A DNA stretch of 64,000 bases from Aquabacter spiritensis (GTDB lineage: Bacteria > Pseudomonadota > Alphaproteobacteria > Rhizobiales > Xanthobacteraceae). The DNA is taken from positions 62,001 to 126,000 of the forward strand of contig NZ_SMAI01000005.1 of assembly GCF_004346185.1 (NCBI RefSeq), written 5' to 3'. How positions within the stretch are numbered: the first letter of the stretch is position 1; every line of letters begins with the position of its first letter. Positions 41,507 to 49,189 of this stretch are shown here, in pieces. A program made the position numbers and the translations under genes. The notes beneath the pieces are model-generated. The model made no database searches. It had not been told where the DNA came from and saw only the letters and a program-made list of their open reading frames with translations.

Positions 41507-41534
41507 ATTGTCTGTCAATGTTATCGGAAGATAA
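41507..41534. promoter_or_regulatory. Two small inverted repeats, candidate GntR operators
   Basis: ATTGTCTGTCAAT at 41507-41519 is one mismatch from the perfect ATTGTC-T-GACAAT palindrome, a type of sequence often bound by FCD-type GntR regulators. TTATC-GGAA-GATAA follows at 41521-41534, perfect in its arms. A GntR gene ends the adjacent operon, so these are natural candidates for its binding sites. Confidence 0.4.
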
Positions 41535-41539
41535 TTCAC

Positions 41540-41567
41540 TGCTGCGCCGCGATATCGCGGCGCAGCA
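41540..41567. promoter_or_regulatory. 28-nt perfect palindrome in the divergent control region
   Basis: A 28-base perfect palindrome with half-site TGCTGCGCCGCGAT and no spacer, centred between 41553 and 41554. Both flanking genes are transcribed away from it, so it cannot be a shared terminator. It may be an operator for a dimeric regulator or a structured element at a promoter. GC-rich arms with a central GATATC. Confidence 0.6.
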
Positions 41568-41675
41568 CGCACCTGCCCGCTTCATAAGTAGAATCAAAGA
41601 TCTGCGCCTGTTGACGGGGGCTGCCGGCGCATGACAGCTTGCCGCCCGCGCCGGCGCCAAATTCCACGAGCCCCC

Positions 41676-42488
41676 ATGACAGACCGCAGCGAACCTCCCT
41701 ACGATTTGTTTGCCATCCGCTACGCGACCCATTCCGGGCGCCGCGCCGTCGACAATTTCATCGGCGGCGACCCGCACGAGACAGGTTCGGATCTCGCTTA
41801 TTACGTCTGGGTCGCGCGCAATCCCGAGCGCACCTTCGTGATCGATACCGGCTTCGGGCCGGAGGCCGCCACGGCCCGCGGACGCACGCTCCACCGGCTG
41901 CCGGCGGAGGGACTGGCGCTGCTCGGCATCGAGGCCGGCGCCGTGGATCATGTCATCCTCACCCATCTTCATTACGACCATGCCGGCACGCTCAGCGCCT
42001 TCCCCCGCGCCCGCTTCCATGTCCAGGACGCGGAAAGTGCTTTTGCGACCGGACGCTGCATGTGCCACGCCCATTTGCGGCAGGCCTACGACGTGGAGGA
42101 CGTGGTGGGCTTCGTGCGCTGTCTCTATGGCGGGCGCGTCGCGTTCCATGACGGGGTCGACACGCTCGCCCCGGGCCTCACGCTGCACCGCATCGGCGGT
42201 CATTCGGCGGGGCTCCAGGTGGTGCGGGTCCGGACCCGGCGGGGTCATGTCGTCATCGCGTCGGACGCCTCGCACCTCTACGGAAATATGTGTGGGCGGA
42301 TCCCCTTTCCGATCGTGCACAATGTCGGCGAGATGCTGGAGGGGCACGCGCTTATCCACCGTCTGGCCGAGTCCCCCGACCACGTCATTCCCGGTCACGA
42401 TCCGCTCGTGATGGCCCTGTATCCGCCGCCTGCGCCCGAATTGGCGGGCATCGTGGCGCGGCTCGACGTCCCGCCGCGCCCGCTATGA
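41676..42488 (+). CDS. Metallo-beta-lactamase-fold hydrolase (lactonase-like)
   Basis: 270-aa MBL-fold hydrolase. The zinc motif is LTHLHYDHAG (HxHxDH); other likely ligands are IGGHSAG (His), ASDASHLY (Asp) and IPGHDP (His), the pattern of N-acyl homoserine lactonase-like enzymes. No signal peptide. ATG 41676 (MTDRSEPPYDLF) is preferred to the start 45 bases upstream because the extra residues are basic and unconserved. Transcribed divergently from the HIBADH-like operon and probably under the same control. Confidence 0.87.
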   Translation: MTDRSEPPYDLFAIRYATHSGRRAVDNFIGGDPHETGSDLAYYVWVARNPERTFVIDTGFGPEAATARGRTLHRLPAEGLALLGIEAGAVDHVILTHLHYDHAGTLSAFPRARFHVQDAESAFATGRCMCHAHLRQAYDVEDVVGFVRCLYGGRVAFHDGVDTLAPGLTLHRIGGHSAGLQVVRVRTRRGHVVIASDASHLYGNMCGRIPFPIVHNVGEMLEGHALIHRLAESPDHVIPGHDPLVMALYPPPAPELAGIVARLDVPPRPL

Positions 42489-42540
42489 GGGCTCCTTGAA
42501 GGGCTGGCCAAAGCGTCGGCGCGTGCCGCCCCGGGGCGCC

Positions 42541-43797
42541 TCAGCCCGAGGGGTCGTCCGCGCCGGATGACAAGGCCGCGGCGGCCCAGAAGGCGCAGGC
42601 CATGAGGACGCATCCTGCCGCCATGGCGGAGAGGACCGTGCCATAGGATTGGGTCTGCGCCCAGAGCAAAGCTGCCCCGGCCGGCGCCGCGGCACGGGCC
42701 AGCATAGCGGGCGCCGCCAGGGCGCCGTTGACCGCGCCATAGGCGTGCCGCGTCAGCATTTCGGGCACGACGAGGCCGCGCACGATGGTCATGATCCCAT
42801 TGGCACTGCCATAAAGCGCAACGATCGCGGCGACCAGGGCGAAGCTGGGCGGCAGCCAAGCGAGGGCGAAGATCGCCAGCGGAAAGGCGAGGACCACCCA
42901 ACTGCCGATCCGTCGAACCGATGCCCGAGGGGCGAACACCGAAATGGCGACGCGCCCGGCGACCTGGGTCGGTCCGATGATCGCCATGGCTGCGACCACG
43001 CTCGCAGCCTCGAAGCCCCGCTCCAGAAGCAGCGGATAGAGGTGGAAGGTGAAGGCGGAGAAGACGGCGGCATAGGCCGTGAACGCCAAAGCGAGCGCCC
43101 AGAAGGCGGGGCGCCGCGCGACGCGACGCAGGACCTGCGCCAGCGTGACGGCCGCGGCCAACGGGCGGCCGACGCCGGCCGCGGCGCCATGGTCCGCCGC
43201 CGGCCGGATCACCGCGGCGTAGAGCGGCGCGCAGACGAGCAGATTGACGGCACCGAGCGCGATCAGCGCCCCGCGCCAGCCGACGCCGTCCAGCAGGGCC
43301 TGGATCAGCGGGACGAACACGGTCGAGGCGAAACCGCCCCACAAGGTCAGAGCCGTTATGCCGGCCCGCGCTGCGCCGGCACCGGTCCGCCGCGCCACCA
43401 CAGCGAACGCCGGTTCATAGAGCGTCGCGGCCTGGAGCACGCCGATCGCCGCGACCAGAACATAGAACAGTGCGATGTCCCGAACCTGCGACCAGGCCAA
43501 GAGGGCAAGCCCCGCCAGGATGGATCCGCCCGCCATCACCCATCGCCCATTCCCTTTGTCGATGGCCGCGCCCACCGGAAAAGCCGCCAGTGCCCCGAGC
43601 GCGAGGCCGAGGCTCGCGGCACCGAACAGATGCGGCTTCGACCAGCCGAGATCCCGGCCCATCGCCTCGGCGATCAGCGGGAAGCTGTAATAGAGCGCAC
43701 CCCACGAACAGATCTGGCCGATGCCGAGACCGGTGATGAACAGGCTTCGGCCGCTCACAGGGAGGTCGGACGCGGCTGCGGGCGGCCTGTCGCTCAT
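42541..43797 (-). CDS. Major facilitator superfamily transporter
   Basis: 418-aa MFS permease with about twelve membrane segments. GAAIDKGNGRWVMAGG is the loop 2-3 motif, and FASTVFVPLIQALLDGVGWRGA marks helices 5-6 (core VGWRGALIALG). Resembles the oxalate/formate-antiporter-like and CynX-type groups in overall pattern; the substrate is unknown. ATG 43797 is chosen. Convergent with the MBL gene across 52 bp and 96 bp downstream of the transglycosylase gene. Confidence 0.88.
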   Translation of the reverse strand: MSDRPPAAASDLPVSGRSLFITGLGIGQICSWGALYYSFPLIAEAMGRDLGWSKPHLFGAASLGLALGALAAFPVGAAIDKGNGRWVMAGGSILAGLALLAWSQVRDIALFYVLVAAIGVLQAATLYEPAFAVVARRTGAGAARAGITALTLWGGFASTVFVPLIQALLDGVGWRGALIALGAVNLLVCAPLYAAVIRPAADHGAAAGVGRPLAAAVTLAQVLRRVARRPAFWALALAFTAYAAVFSAFTFHLYPLLLERGFEAASVVAAMAIIGPTQVAGRVAISVFAPRASVRRIGSWVVLAFPLAIFALAWLPPSFALVAAIVALYGSANGIMTIVRGLVVPEMLTRHAYGAVNGALAAPAMLARAAAPAGAALLWAQTQSYGTVLSAMAAGCVLMACAFWAAAALSSGADDPSG

Positions 43798-43893
43798 GGT
43801 GCGGTATCTTCGCGGGACGTTGGGGGAAGAGGGACCATCGTGAAAGTCTGGAGGGGAGCCGGCCTGTCTGCCCCGGAGGCCTGGCACCAAGGG

Positions 43894-45135
43894 CTACCGG
43901 CCCGCGCGCATGGACTTCAGCACGGCCTCGCTCGGCCAGCAATCCACTTTCAGCCCAGCCGATTTCTGATAGGCCCCGAGCGCGGCACGGGTCAGCATCC
44001 CGGCCTTTCCGTCGATCCGGTCGGTATAGAGCCCCATCTGCGCCAAATGACGCTGCATCGCCTCCACCGCCTGCGTCCGCAACTGGGTCGAGGCCGACCA
44101 AGGCGTCGCGAAAGGCGCGGGATCGGCCATGCGGTCGGAGAGATGGCCGACGAACAGCACGTAGAGATCGGAAATATTGTAGGTCTTGATCACGAAATAA
44201 TTCCTCGTCGCGAGGAATGACGGGCCGTAGATTCCCTCGGGCTGCAGCAGCGAGGCCGGCTGCGCCTGATCGGTCGCCGGTGGCGTCTGCACCGGCACGA
44301 AGCCGGCGCGCCGCCAGTCCGAAATCGGCCGCTGCACCTCCGGGACCCCCAGCGTGCAGTCGGCATTCTCCGGCACGCGGACCTCGTAGGCCCAGCGCGT
44401 GCCGGGCTGCCAGCCTTTGTCGGCAAGCTGCTTGGCGGCGGACGCCAAGGCATCGGGAACCGAACGCCAGATGTCGACGCGGCCGTCGCCGTCGAAATCG
44501 ACACCGTGCCGATAATAATCCGACGGCAGGAACTGCGTGAGACCGGTCGCGCCGGCCCAGGAAGACCGGAACGCCTTGCGCGTCACCACGCCGTCGTCGA
44601 GAATCTTCAGCGCAAGAATGAATTCCGTGCGGAAAAGCTCTTTGCGGCGACCCACATAAGCCTGGGTCGCCACGACCCGGAGGGTGTCGTAGCGGGGGGT
44701 ATAGCGGCCATAATCGGTCTCGCGCCCCCACAGCGCCAGGACCATCGTCGCCGGCACGCCGAACGCGGCTTCGATCCGCGCGAGCGCGGCGCGATGGGCC
44801 TGCATCAGCCGGCGCCCCTCGGCGGCGAGGCGGGCGATGGTCGCCTCCTTCACATAATCTGCAGGGACCTGGACGAACTCCGCCTGCGCCGCTGCGCCGG
44901 TCGCCGGCCGCCCGGGCAAGACCAGATCGGGCAGCTTGTAGTCAGGCGTGAGGTTTCGCGTTTCCCGGTCGAACGTCGCGCGCGAAACGCCGGCCGCCTG
45001 CGCCTCGGGCCAGAGCGCGGCCATGAATCGCTCGAAACCGGTATCCGCCGCGCGCGCGGGACCGTTCAGCGCCAGCCCCGAGATCATCAAAGCGAGTAAA
45101 AAGATACCGTATGCCGATCGCAAGGAGCTGCTCAC
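43894..45135 (-). CDS. Lytic murein transglycosylase (MltB/SltB type) with peptidoglycan-binding domain
   Basis: 413-aa periplasmic transglycosylase that cleaves glycan strands to 1,6-anhydro products. A signal peptide follows the start (SLRSAYGIFLLALMISGLAL, cleavage near ARA-ADTG). The catalytic Glu lies in LALWGRETDYGRY; SWAGATGLTQFLPSDYY is the substrate-binding motif. A C-terminal PG_binding_1 domain spans the last about 60 residues (LAQMGLYTDRIDGKAG). I use GTG 45135, just before the signal sequence, because no ATG is suitably placed; the frame extends further upstream without conservation. Confidence 0.91.
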   Translation of the reverse strand: MSSSLRSAYGIFLLALMISGLALNGPARAADTGFERFMAALWPEAQAAGVSRATFDRETRNLTPDYKLPDLVLPGRPATGAAAQAEFVQVPADYVKEATIARLAAEGRRLMQAHRAALARIEAAFGVPATMVLALWGRETDYGRYTPRYDTLRVVATQAYVGRRKELFRTEFILALKILDDGVVTRKAFRSSWAGATGLTQFLPSDYYRHGVDFDGDGRVDIWRSVPDALASAAKQLADKGWQPGTRWAYEVRVPENADCTLGVPEVQRPISDWRRAGFVPVQTPPATDQAQPASLLQPEGIYGPSFLATRNYFVIKTYNISDLYVLFVGHLSDRMADPAPFATPWSASTQLRTQAVEAMQRHLAQMGLYTDRIDGKAGMLTRAALGAYQKSAGLKVDCWPSEAVLKSMRAGR

Positions 45136-45309
45136 GCTTCGATTTCGCCAGGGGACGCGGGGCGCGCGTGCGACCGCCGCACATCGATCGGGACGATCTT
45201 TATCAAATCCCGTCGCCCGATGCATCGCAGGCGCTCAATCGATCGGAGGGGCGGTCGAACCTCTCTCGCGCACCGAGCAAGCCGAACGCCACGTTTTTCC
45301 GGGCCCGCA

Positions 45310-45948
45310 TCATGTCCCGCCATCGGCCGCGCCAATGCCGAGACGGGCGCGCAGCGCGGCATTTTCGGCTTCGAGCCGAGCGAGGCTGGCGCGCAGCGGG
45401 CCGACGGCCTCGTCGATTTCCGCCGTGGTGAAGCGCGGGGTGATGTGTTGGGGGCAATTCCAATCGAAAGCGTCCAGATGCAGGATCAGGACCCGTTCGA
45501 GCTTGGCGCGGTAAGCTTGGGGGCTGACGCGCTCGGTCAGCTCCGGGTCCGCGTCAAGAGCGCGGGCTTCGACGTGGCCGTAGATCTTGAGGCGCGCGCG
45601 ACGCGGATAATCCATCAGGAACAGACATGCGCGTGAGTCGGCAGCGAGGTTTCCCACGCTGATATATTGGAGATTGCCGCGATAATCGGCAAACGCCAGG
45701 GTCCGATCGTCGATCACTTTCAGAAAGCCACGCGGCCCCCCGCGATGCTGGACGTAGGGCCAGCCGGTTTCCGACACGGTCGCCATGTAGAAGCTGTCGC
45801 GGTCTGCGATGAACAGCGCTTCGTTTTCGGTGAAGCGGTCGAAAGCGCGATCACCCTTGAAGTCCCGCCAATGATGCTCGACGCCCATCGCGGCTTGTGC
45901 CGCACGGACGCTGGGCGTCGTCGCGATGTCGAGGAAGCCATAGGTCAT
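45310..45948 (-). CDS. Pyridoxamine 5'-phosphate oxidase-like FMN-binding protein
   Basis: 212-aa split-barrel flavin-binding protein. FIADRDSFYMATVSETGWPYVQHRGG is the PNPOx-like core (ATVSETGWPYVQHRGG), followed by RTLAFADYRGNLQYISVGNL and DYPRRARLKIYGHVE. This subgroup is not the biosynthetic PdxH; members bind FMN, F420 or heme-related ligands and some protect against oxidative stress. The C-terminus carries a short coiled coil (LRASLARLEAENAALRARL). ATG 45948 has a GGAGG ribosome site. Stand-alone gene between the transglycosylase and the pha operon. Confidence 0.88.
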   Translation of the reverse strand: MTYGFLDIATTPSVRAAQAAMGVEHHWRDFKGDRAFDRFTENEALFIADRDSFYMATVSETGWPYVQHRGGPRGFLKVIDDRTLAFADYRGNLQYISVGNLAADSRACLFLMDYPRRARLKIYGHVEARALDADPELTERVSPQAYRAKLERVLILHLDAFDWNCPQHITPRFTTAEIDEAVGPLRASLARLEAENAALRARLGIGAADGGT

Positions 45949-46163
45949 GTGGACCTCCGTGCGGGATGCCGTCCCCGTGCGGTCTGGATTGGTTGAGACC
46001 ATGCCCGGCGCGACTCCGGACGGGTCGGGTTGCAAGCCCTATCGCAGACCGGAAGTCAGGCCGATGACGGGCGATACAATGACCGTCTGGGGCGTCGCGG
46101 AGAAGGCCCCGCGCCGCCTCTCCGCGCGCAATGAAACTTTTTGGGGGCCGGCACCTGAGGCGA

Positions 46164-46535
46164 TTACCCCTTCTCCCGCTTTCCGCTGTCGAAAGTGGCC
46201 CATCCCGCCGACGTTCCCGTGGGCGGGAGGCGGCCACGTTCGCCTTGCGCGCGCAAGATATGCGCTTTTGCCATCATGTTCGCGCTCACAGGCGCGGTGA
46301 GGAAGAGGAACAGCGTGATGAGAAGCTCGTGGATCGAAAACGTCTCGTGCACGCTGGCAAAATAGATCATGGACGCGATCAGCAGCGCGCCGATACCGAG
46401 CGTCGTCGCCTTGGTCGGACCGTGCAGGCGCCGCATCAGATCGGGCAGCCGGACGAGGCCCAGCGCCCCCACGAAGAGGAAAAACGCGCCGATCAGGATC
46501 AGCCCTGCCACCAGGGCCTCGACGAAGACAGGCAT
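46164..46535 (-). CDS. phaG: Monovalent cation/proton antiporter subunit G
   Basis: 123-aa MnhG/PhaG subunit with three membrane segments (FFLFVGALGLVRLPDLMRRLHGPTKATTLG contains the family motif LPDLMRRLHGPTKATTLG). Last gene of the pha operon, 9 bp after phaF. The hydrophilic C-terminal tail after AKAHILRAQ is variable. Confidence 0.94.
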   Translation of the reverse strand: MPVFVEALVAGLILIGAFFLFVGALGLVRLPDLMRRLHGPTKATTLGIGALLIASMIYFASVHETFSIHELLITLFLFLTAPVSANMMAKAHILRAQGERGRLPPTGTSAGWATFDSGKREKG

Positions 46536-46544
46536 CGGCCGCTC

Positions 46545-46814
46545 CTATTCGATGACGTTGCCGCGCAGGAGGAACTTGCAGAACGCGACGGTGGTGACGA
46601 ACCCCACCATGGCGAACAGCAGCGCCGCCTCGAAATACATCGCCGTGCCGTAGGCGATTCCGCCGAGCACGATGAGGGCGATGGTCTCGATCACCAGCGT
46701 GTCGAGCGCCAGCACCCGGTCGGTCGCGTCCGGACCGACCGCGAGGCGGTAGAGCGTGAGCAGGATGGCGAGGCAGATGGCGCCCCCTGCAATGGCGATG
46801 GCGGTCGAGATCAT
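46545..46814 (-). CDS. phaF: Monovalent cation/proton antiporter subunit F
   Basis: 89-aa MnhF/PhaF subunit with three membrane segments. The family motif LYRLAVGPDATDRVLALD is complete. It overlaps phaE by 4 bp (ATGA), giving translational coupling within the hetero-oligomeric antiporter. Confidence 0.94.
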   Translation of the reverse strand: MISTAIAIAGGAICLAILLTLYRLAVGPDATDRVLALDTLVIETIALIVLGGIAYGTAMYFEAALLFAMVGFVTTVAFCKFLLRGNVIE

Positions 46815-47302
46815 TCGAAGATCCTCTTCAGCCGGCGTTCATAGCGGGCCTTGATGGACGCGGCCGTCGCCTCCGGATCGCCGGTATCGAGGCAATGGAC
46901 CAGCAATGCCTTTCCATCGGCCGACAGGTCGGCACTCACGGTGCCCGGCGTCATCGTGATGGTGCCGGCGAGCATGGCGATGGCCTCGGGAGTTCGCAGG
47001 TCGAGCGGCACGCGGATAAAGCGCGACCGCAGGCTCTCACCGCGCCGGAACAGGATCAGCTTCGCCACCTCGATGTTGGAGACCACGATGTCCCACATCA
47101 CGATCAGCATGAATTCGGCGATGACGAGCGGCGCCTTCAGCTGCGGCCGGCCGGGCCAGAACGGCGCCGTGAGAAGGGGAATTGCGAGGCCGAGCACCAG
47201 TCCCAGCACCACGACGCCCGGCGTCACCTCGTTCATGAGGAAGACGAAGACCAGCGTGACCAGAACGGTGAGCAAAGGATGGGGGAGAAAGCGCGCGCGC
47301 AT
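46811..47302 (-). CDS. phaE: Monovalent cation/proton antiporter subunit E
   Basis: 163-aa MnhE/PhaE subunit. Two or more membrane segments precede the conserved cytoplasmic part with PLDLRTPEAIAMLAGTITMTPGTVS and LLVHCLDTGDP (shortened). Start chosen at ATG 47302, one base after the phaD stop at 47304; residues encoded further upstream overlap phaD and are not conserved. Confidence 0.93.
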   Translation of the reverse strand: MRARFLPHPLLTVLVTLVFVFLMNEVTPGVVVLGLVLGLAIPLLTAPFWPGRPQLKAPLVIAEFMLIVMWDIVVSNIEVAKLILFRRGESLRSRFIRVPLDLRTPEAIAMLAGTITMTPGTVSADLSADGKALLVHCLDTGDPEATAASIKARYERRLKRIFE

Positions 47303-47303
47303 G

Positions 47304-48836
47304 TCAGTCTCCCGCCGCGAGGCGTGCATCCGGGCCCAGCACCGCGCCGATATAGACGGAGCGGTCAAGGGCCTGGTGCGCGGTCAACTGGAGCGCATCG
47401 GCGACAGGGCCGGCCGCCAGCGTCCAGGCGAGGGTAAGGGCCAGAAGCGCGAGGACCGCGCCGAGCGGGACGATCGGCAGCCGCGGCCCCGTGCCGGAAA
47501 CTGGCCCGCTCGCCCAGAACAGGGCGGAGCCGGCCCGGGCGAAGCCGAAGGTCATAAGCAGGCTCGCGGCGAGGATCAGGGCCCAGATCCAGGGCCAGAG
47601 CCCGGACGCGCGCGCCGCTTCCAGGATCATGACCTTGCCGAGGAAGCCGGAGAGCGGCGGCAGGCCCACGAGGGCGATGGCGCAGAGGAAGAACAGCCCG
47701 CCGAGCAGCGTTTCCCCGACCATGGCCGGGGCCGGCACGAGACGGTCGCCCGCCGGCCCACGCCCCTCCTGCACCAGCCCTGCGAGCAGGAACAGCGCCG
47801 CGCCGGCGAGCGTCGAGTGGACGAGGTAATAGAGCCCGGCCGAAAGCCCGTCGGCATCGAACAGGCCGACGGCCACGAGCAACGTGCCCATGGAGGCGAT
47901 CACCGCGAAGGCGGCGAGGTCGCGCAGAGTGCGACTGCCGAGAAGGCCGGCGGTGCCCAGCACCAGCGTCAGCAGCGCAGCCGGGATAACCAGCGGCGCC
48001 GCCGCCATCGCCAGCGGCCCCGCGCCATCGCCGAACACCAAGCCGTAGACCCGCACGATCGCATAGGCCCCGACCTTGGTCATGATCATGAACAAGGCGG
48101 CGACCGGCGCCGATGTGCCGGCATAGGTGGCCGGCAGCCACCAATGCAGCGGCACCAGCGCCGCCTTGGTGGCGAAGACGAGAAACAGAAGCAGCGCCCC
48201 GGCCTTGAGCAGCCCCGCATCGGCCGCGGCCACCTGCGGCACCTTCACCGCGAGGTCCGCCATGTTGAGTGTCCCGGTGACGGCATAGATGAGCCCGACC
48301 CCGACCAGGAAGACGACCGAAGCGAGCAAATTGATCGCCACGTATTGGAAGCCCGCCTTCAGCCGCGCCGGCCCGCCGCCGTGCAGCATCAGCCCGTAGG
48401 AGGCGATCAGCATCACCTCGAAGAACACGAACAGGTTGAACACGTCGCCGGTAAGGAAGGCGCCGTTGATGCCCATCAGCTGGAATTGGAACAGGGGATG
48501 GAAGTGGCGCCCGCGCCCGTCCACCCCGCCGGCGGCATACACGACGACGCACAAAGCCAGCACGGCAGTGAGCAGAAGCAGGGTGGCTGAAAGCCGGTCG
48601 AGCACCAGGACGATGCCGTAGGGTGCCGGCCAGTCGCCCAGCCGGTACGCGCGGACCGTGCCGTCGGACGCCTGGGCGAAGAGCCATGCGGCGACCCCCA
48701 CCAGCAGCGCGGTGACCACGATGGAGACCATGCGCTGCCGGCGCAGATGATGGCGCAGGGCGAGGACGAGAAACGCCGCCGCCATGGCCGGCAGGATAAC
48801 CGGCAGGATCATCAGATGGTCGATCGGCGCGATCAT
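47304..48836 (-). CDS. phaD: Monovalent cation/proton antiporter subunit D
   Basis: 510-aa NuoN/NuoL-related proton-translocating subunit (Proton_antipo_M) with about fourteen membrane segments. FVFFEVMLIASYGLMLHGG carries the essential Glu of helix 5 and ATKAALVPLHWWLPATYAGTSAPVAAL (core LVPLHWWLPATYAGT) the broken-helix Lys motif. ATG 48836 overlaps phaC by 4 bp. Confidence 0.94.
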   Translation of the reverse strand: MIAPIDHLMILPVILPAMAAAFLVLALRHHLRRQRMVSIVVTALLVGVAAWLFAQASDGTVRAYRLGDWPAPYGIVLVLDRLSATLLLLTAVLALCVVVYAAGGVDGRGRHFHPLFQFQLMGINGAFLTGDVFNLFVFFEVMLIASYGLMLHGGGPARLKAGFQYVAINLLASVVFLVGVGLIYAVTGTLNMADLAVKVPQVAAADAGLLKAGALLLFLVFATKAALVPLHWWLPATYAGTSAPVAALFMIMTKVGAYAIVRVYGLVFGDGAGPLAMAAAPLVIPAALLTLVLGTAGLLGSRTLRDLAAFAVIASMGTLLVAVGLFDADGLSAGLYYLVHSTLAGAALFLLAGLVQEGRGPAGDRLVPAPAMVGETLLGGLFFLCAIALVGLPPLSGFLGKVMILEAARASGLWPWIWALILAASLLMTFGFARAGSALFWASGPVSGTGPRLPIVPLGAVLALLALTLAWTLAAGPVADALQLTAHQALDRSVYIGAVLGPDARLAAGD

Positions 48837-49186
48837 GCTCCGTCTCCGTCTTCGGTCCGGCGGGCGGCGTCGAGCGTGGTGCGGTCCGATCCGGTCTCCA
48901 GATAGCCGCGCAGCGCCAAGACCACGATCAGCGCGGTCATGCCGAAGGAGATGACGATGGCGGTGAGCACGAGCGCCTGAGGCAGCGGATCGGTATAGGC
49001 CGGTGCATCCGGCGAGATCACCGGCGGCCGGTCGATGACGAGCCGGCCCATGGCGAACAGGAACACGTTCACCGCATAGGACAGGAAGGTCAGGCCGAGG
49101 ATGACCGGGAAAGTGTGGGCCCGGAGCACCAGATAGATGCCCACCGTGGTCAGGATGCCGATGACGCCGGCGACGAGGAGTTCCAC
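48833..49186 (-). CDS. phaC: Monovalent cation/proton antiporter subunit C
   Basis: 117-aa NuoK-like subunit with three membrane segments. VGIYLVLRAHTFPVILGLTFLS is the N-terminal signature (core LRAHTFPVILGL) and DPLPQALVLTAIVISFGMTA the C-terminal one (core PLPQALVLTAIVI). Three bases separate its start from the stop of phaAB, and it overlaps phaD by 4 bp. Not to be confused with polyhydroxyalkanoate synthase, which shares the symbol. Confidence 0.94.
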   Translation of the reverse strand: MELLVAGVIGILTTVGIYLVLRAHTFPVILGLTFLSYAVNVFLFAMGRLVIDRPPVISPDAPAYTDPLPQALVLTAIVISFGMTALIVVLALRGYLETGSDRTTLDAARRTEDGDGA

Positions 49187-49189
49187 GGG

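Larger units (their letters stand above)
41333..41675. other. 343-bp divergent control region
   Basis: Lies between the HIBADH-like operon (leftward) and an MBL-fold gene (rightward). The right half is relatively A+T-rich (41500-41540 and 41580-41600). It contains three closely spaced symmetric elements, listed separately. No gene is apparent. Confidence 0.6.

Noticed and set aside
46096-46126. Inverted repeat CGCGGAGA / TCTCCGCG downstream of phaG as operon terminator
   Set aside because: The loop is 15 bases and no T-run follows on the minus strand, so I do not support it as an intrinsic terminator.
48833-49186. Polyhydroxyalkanoate synthase phaC
   Set aside because: The symbol coincides, but the 117-aa NuoK-like protein and its neighbours belong to the Pha/Mrp cation antiporter.
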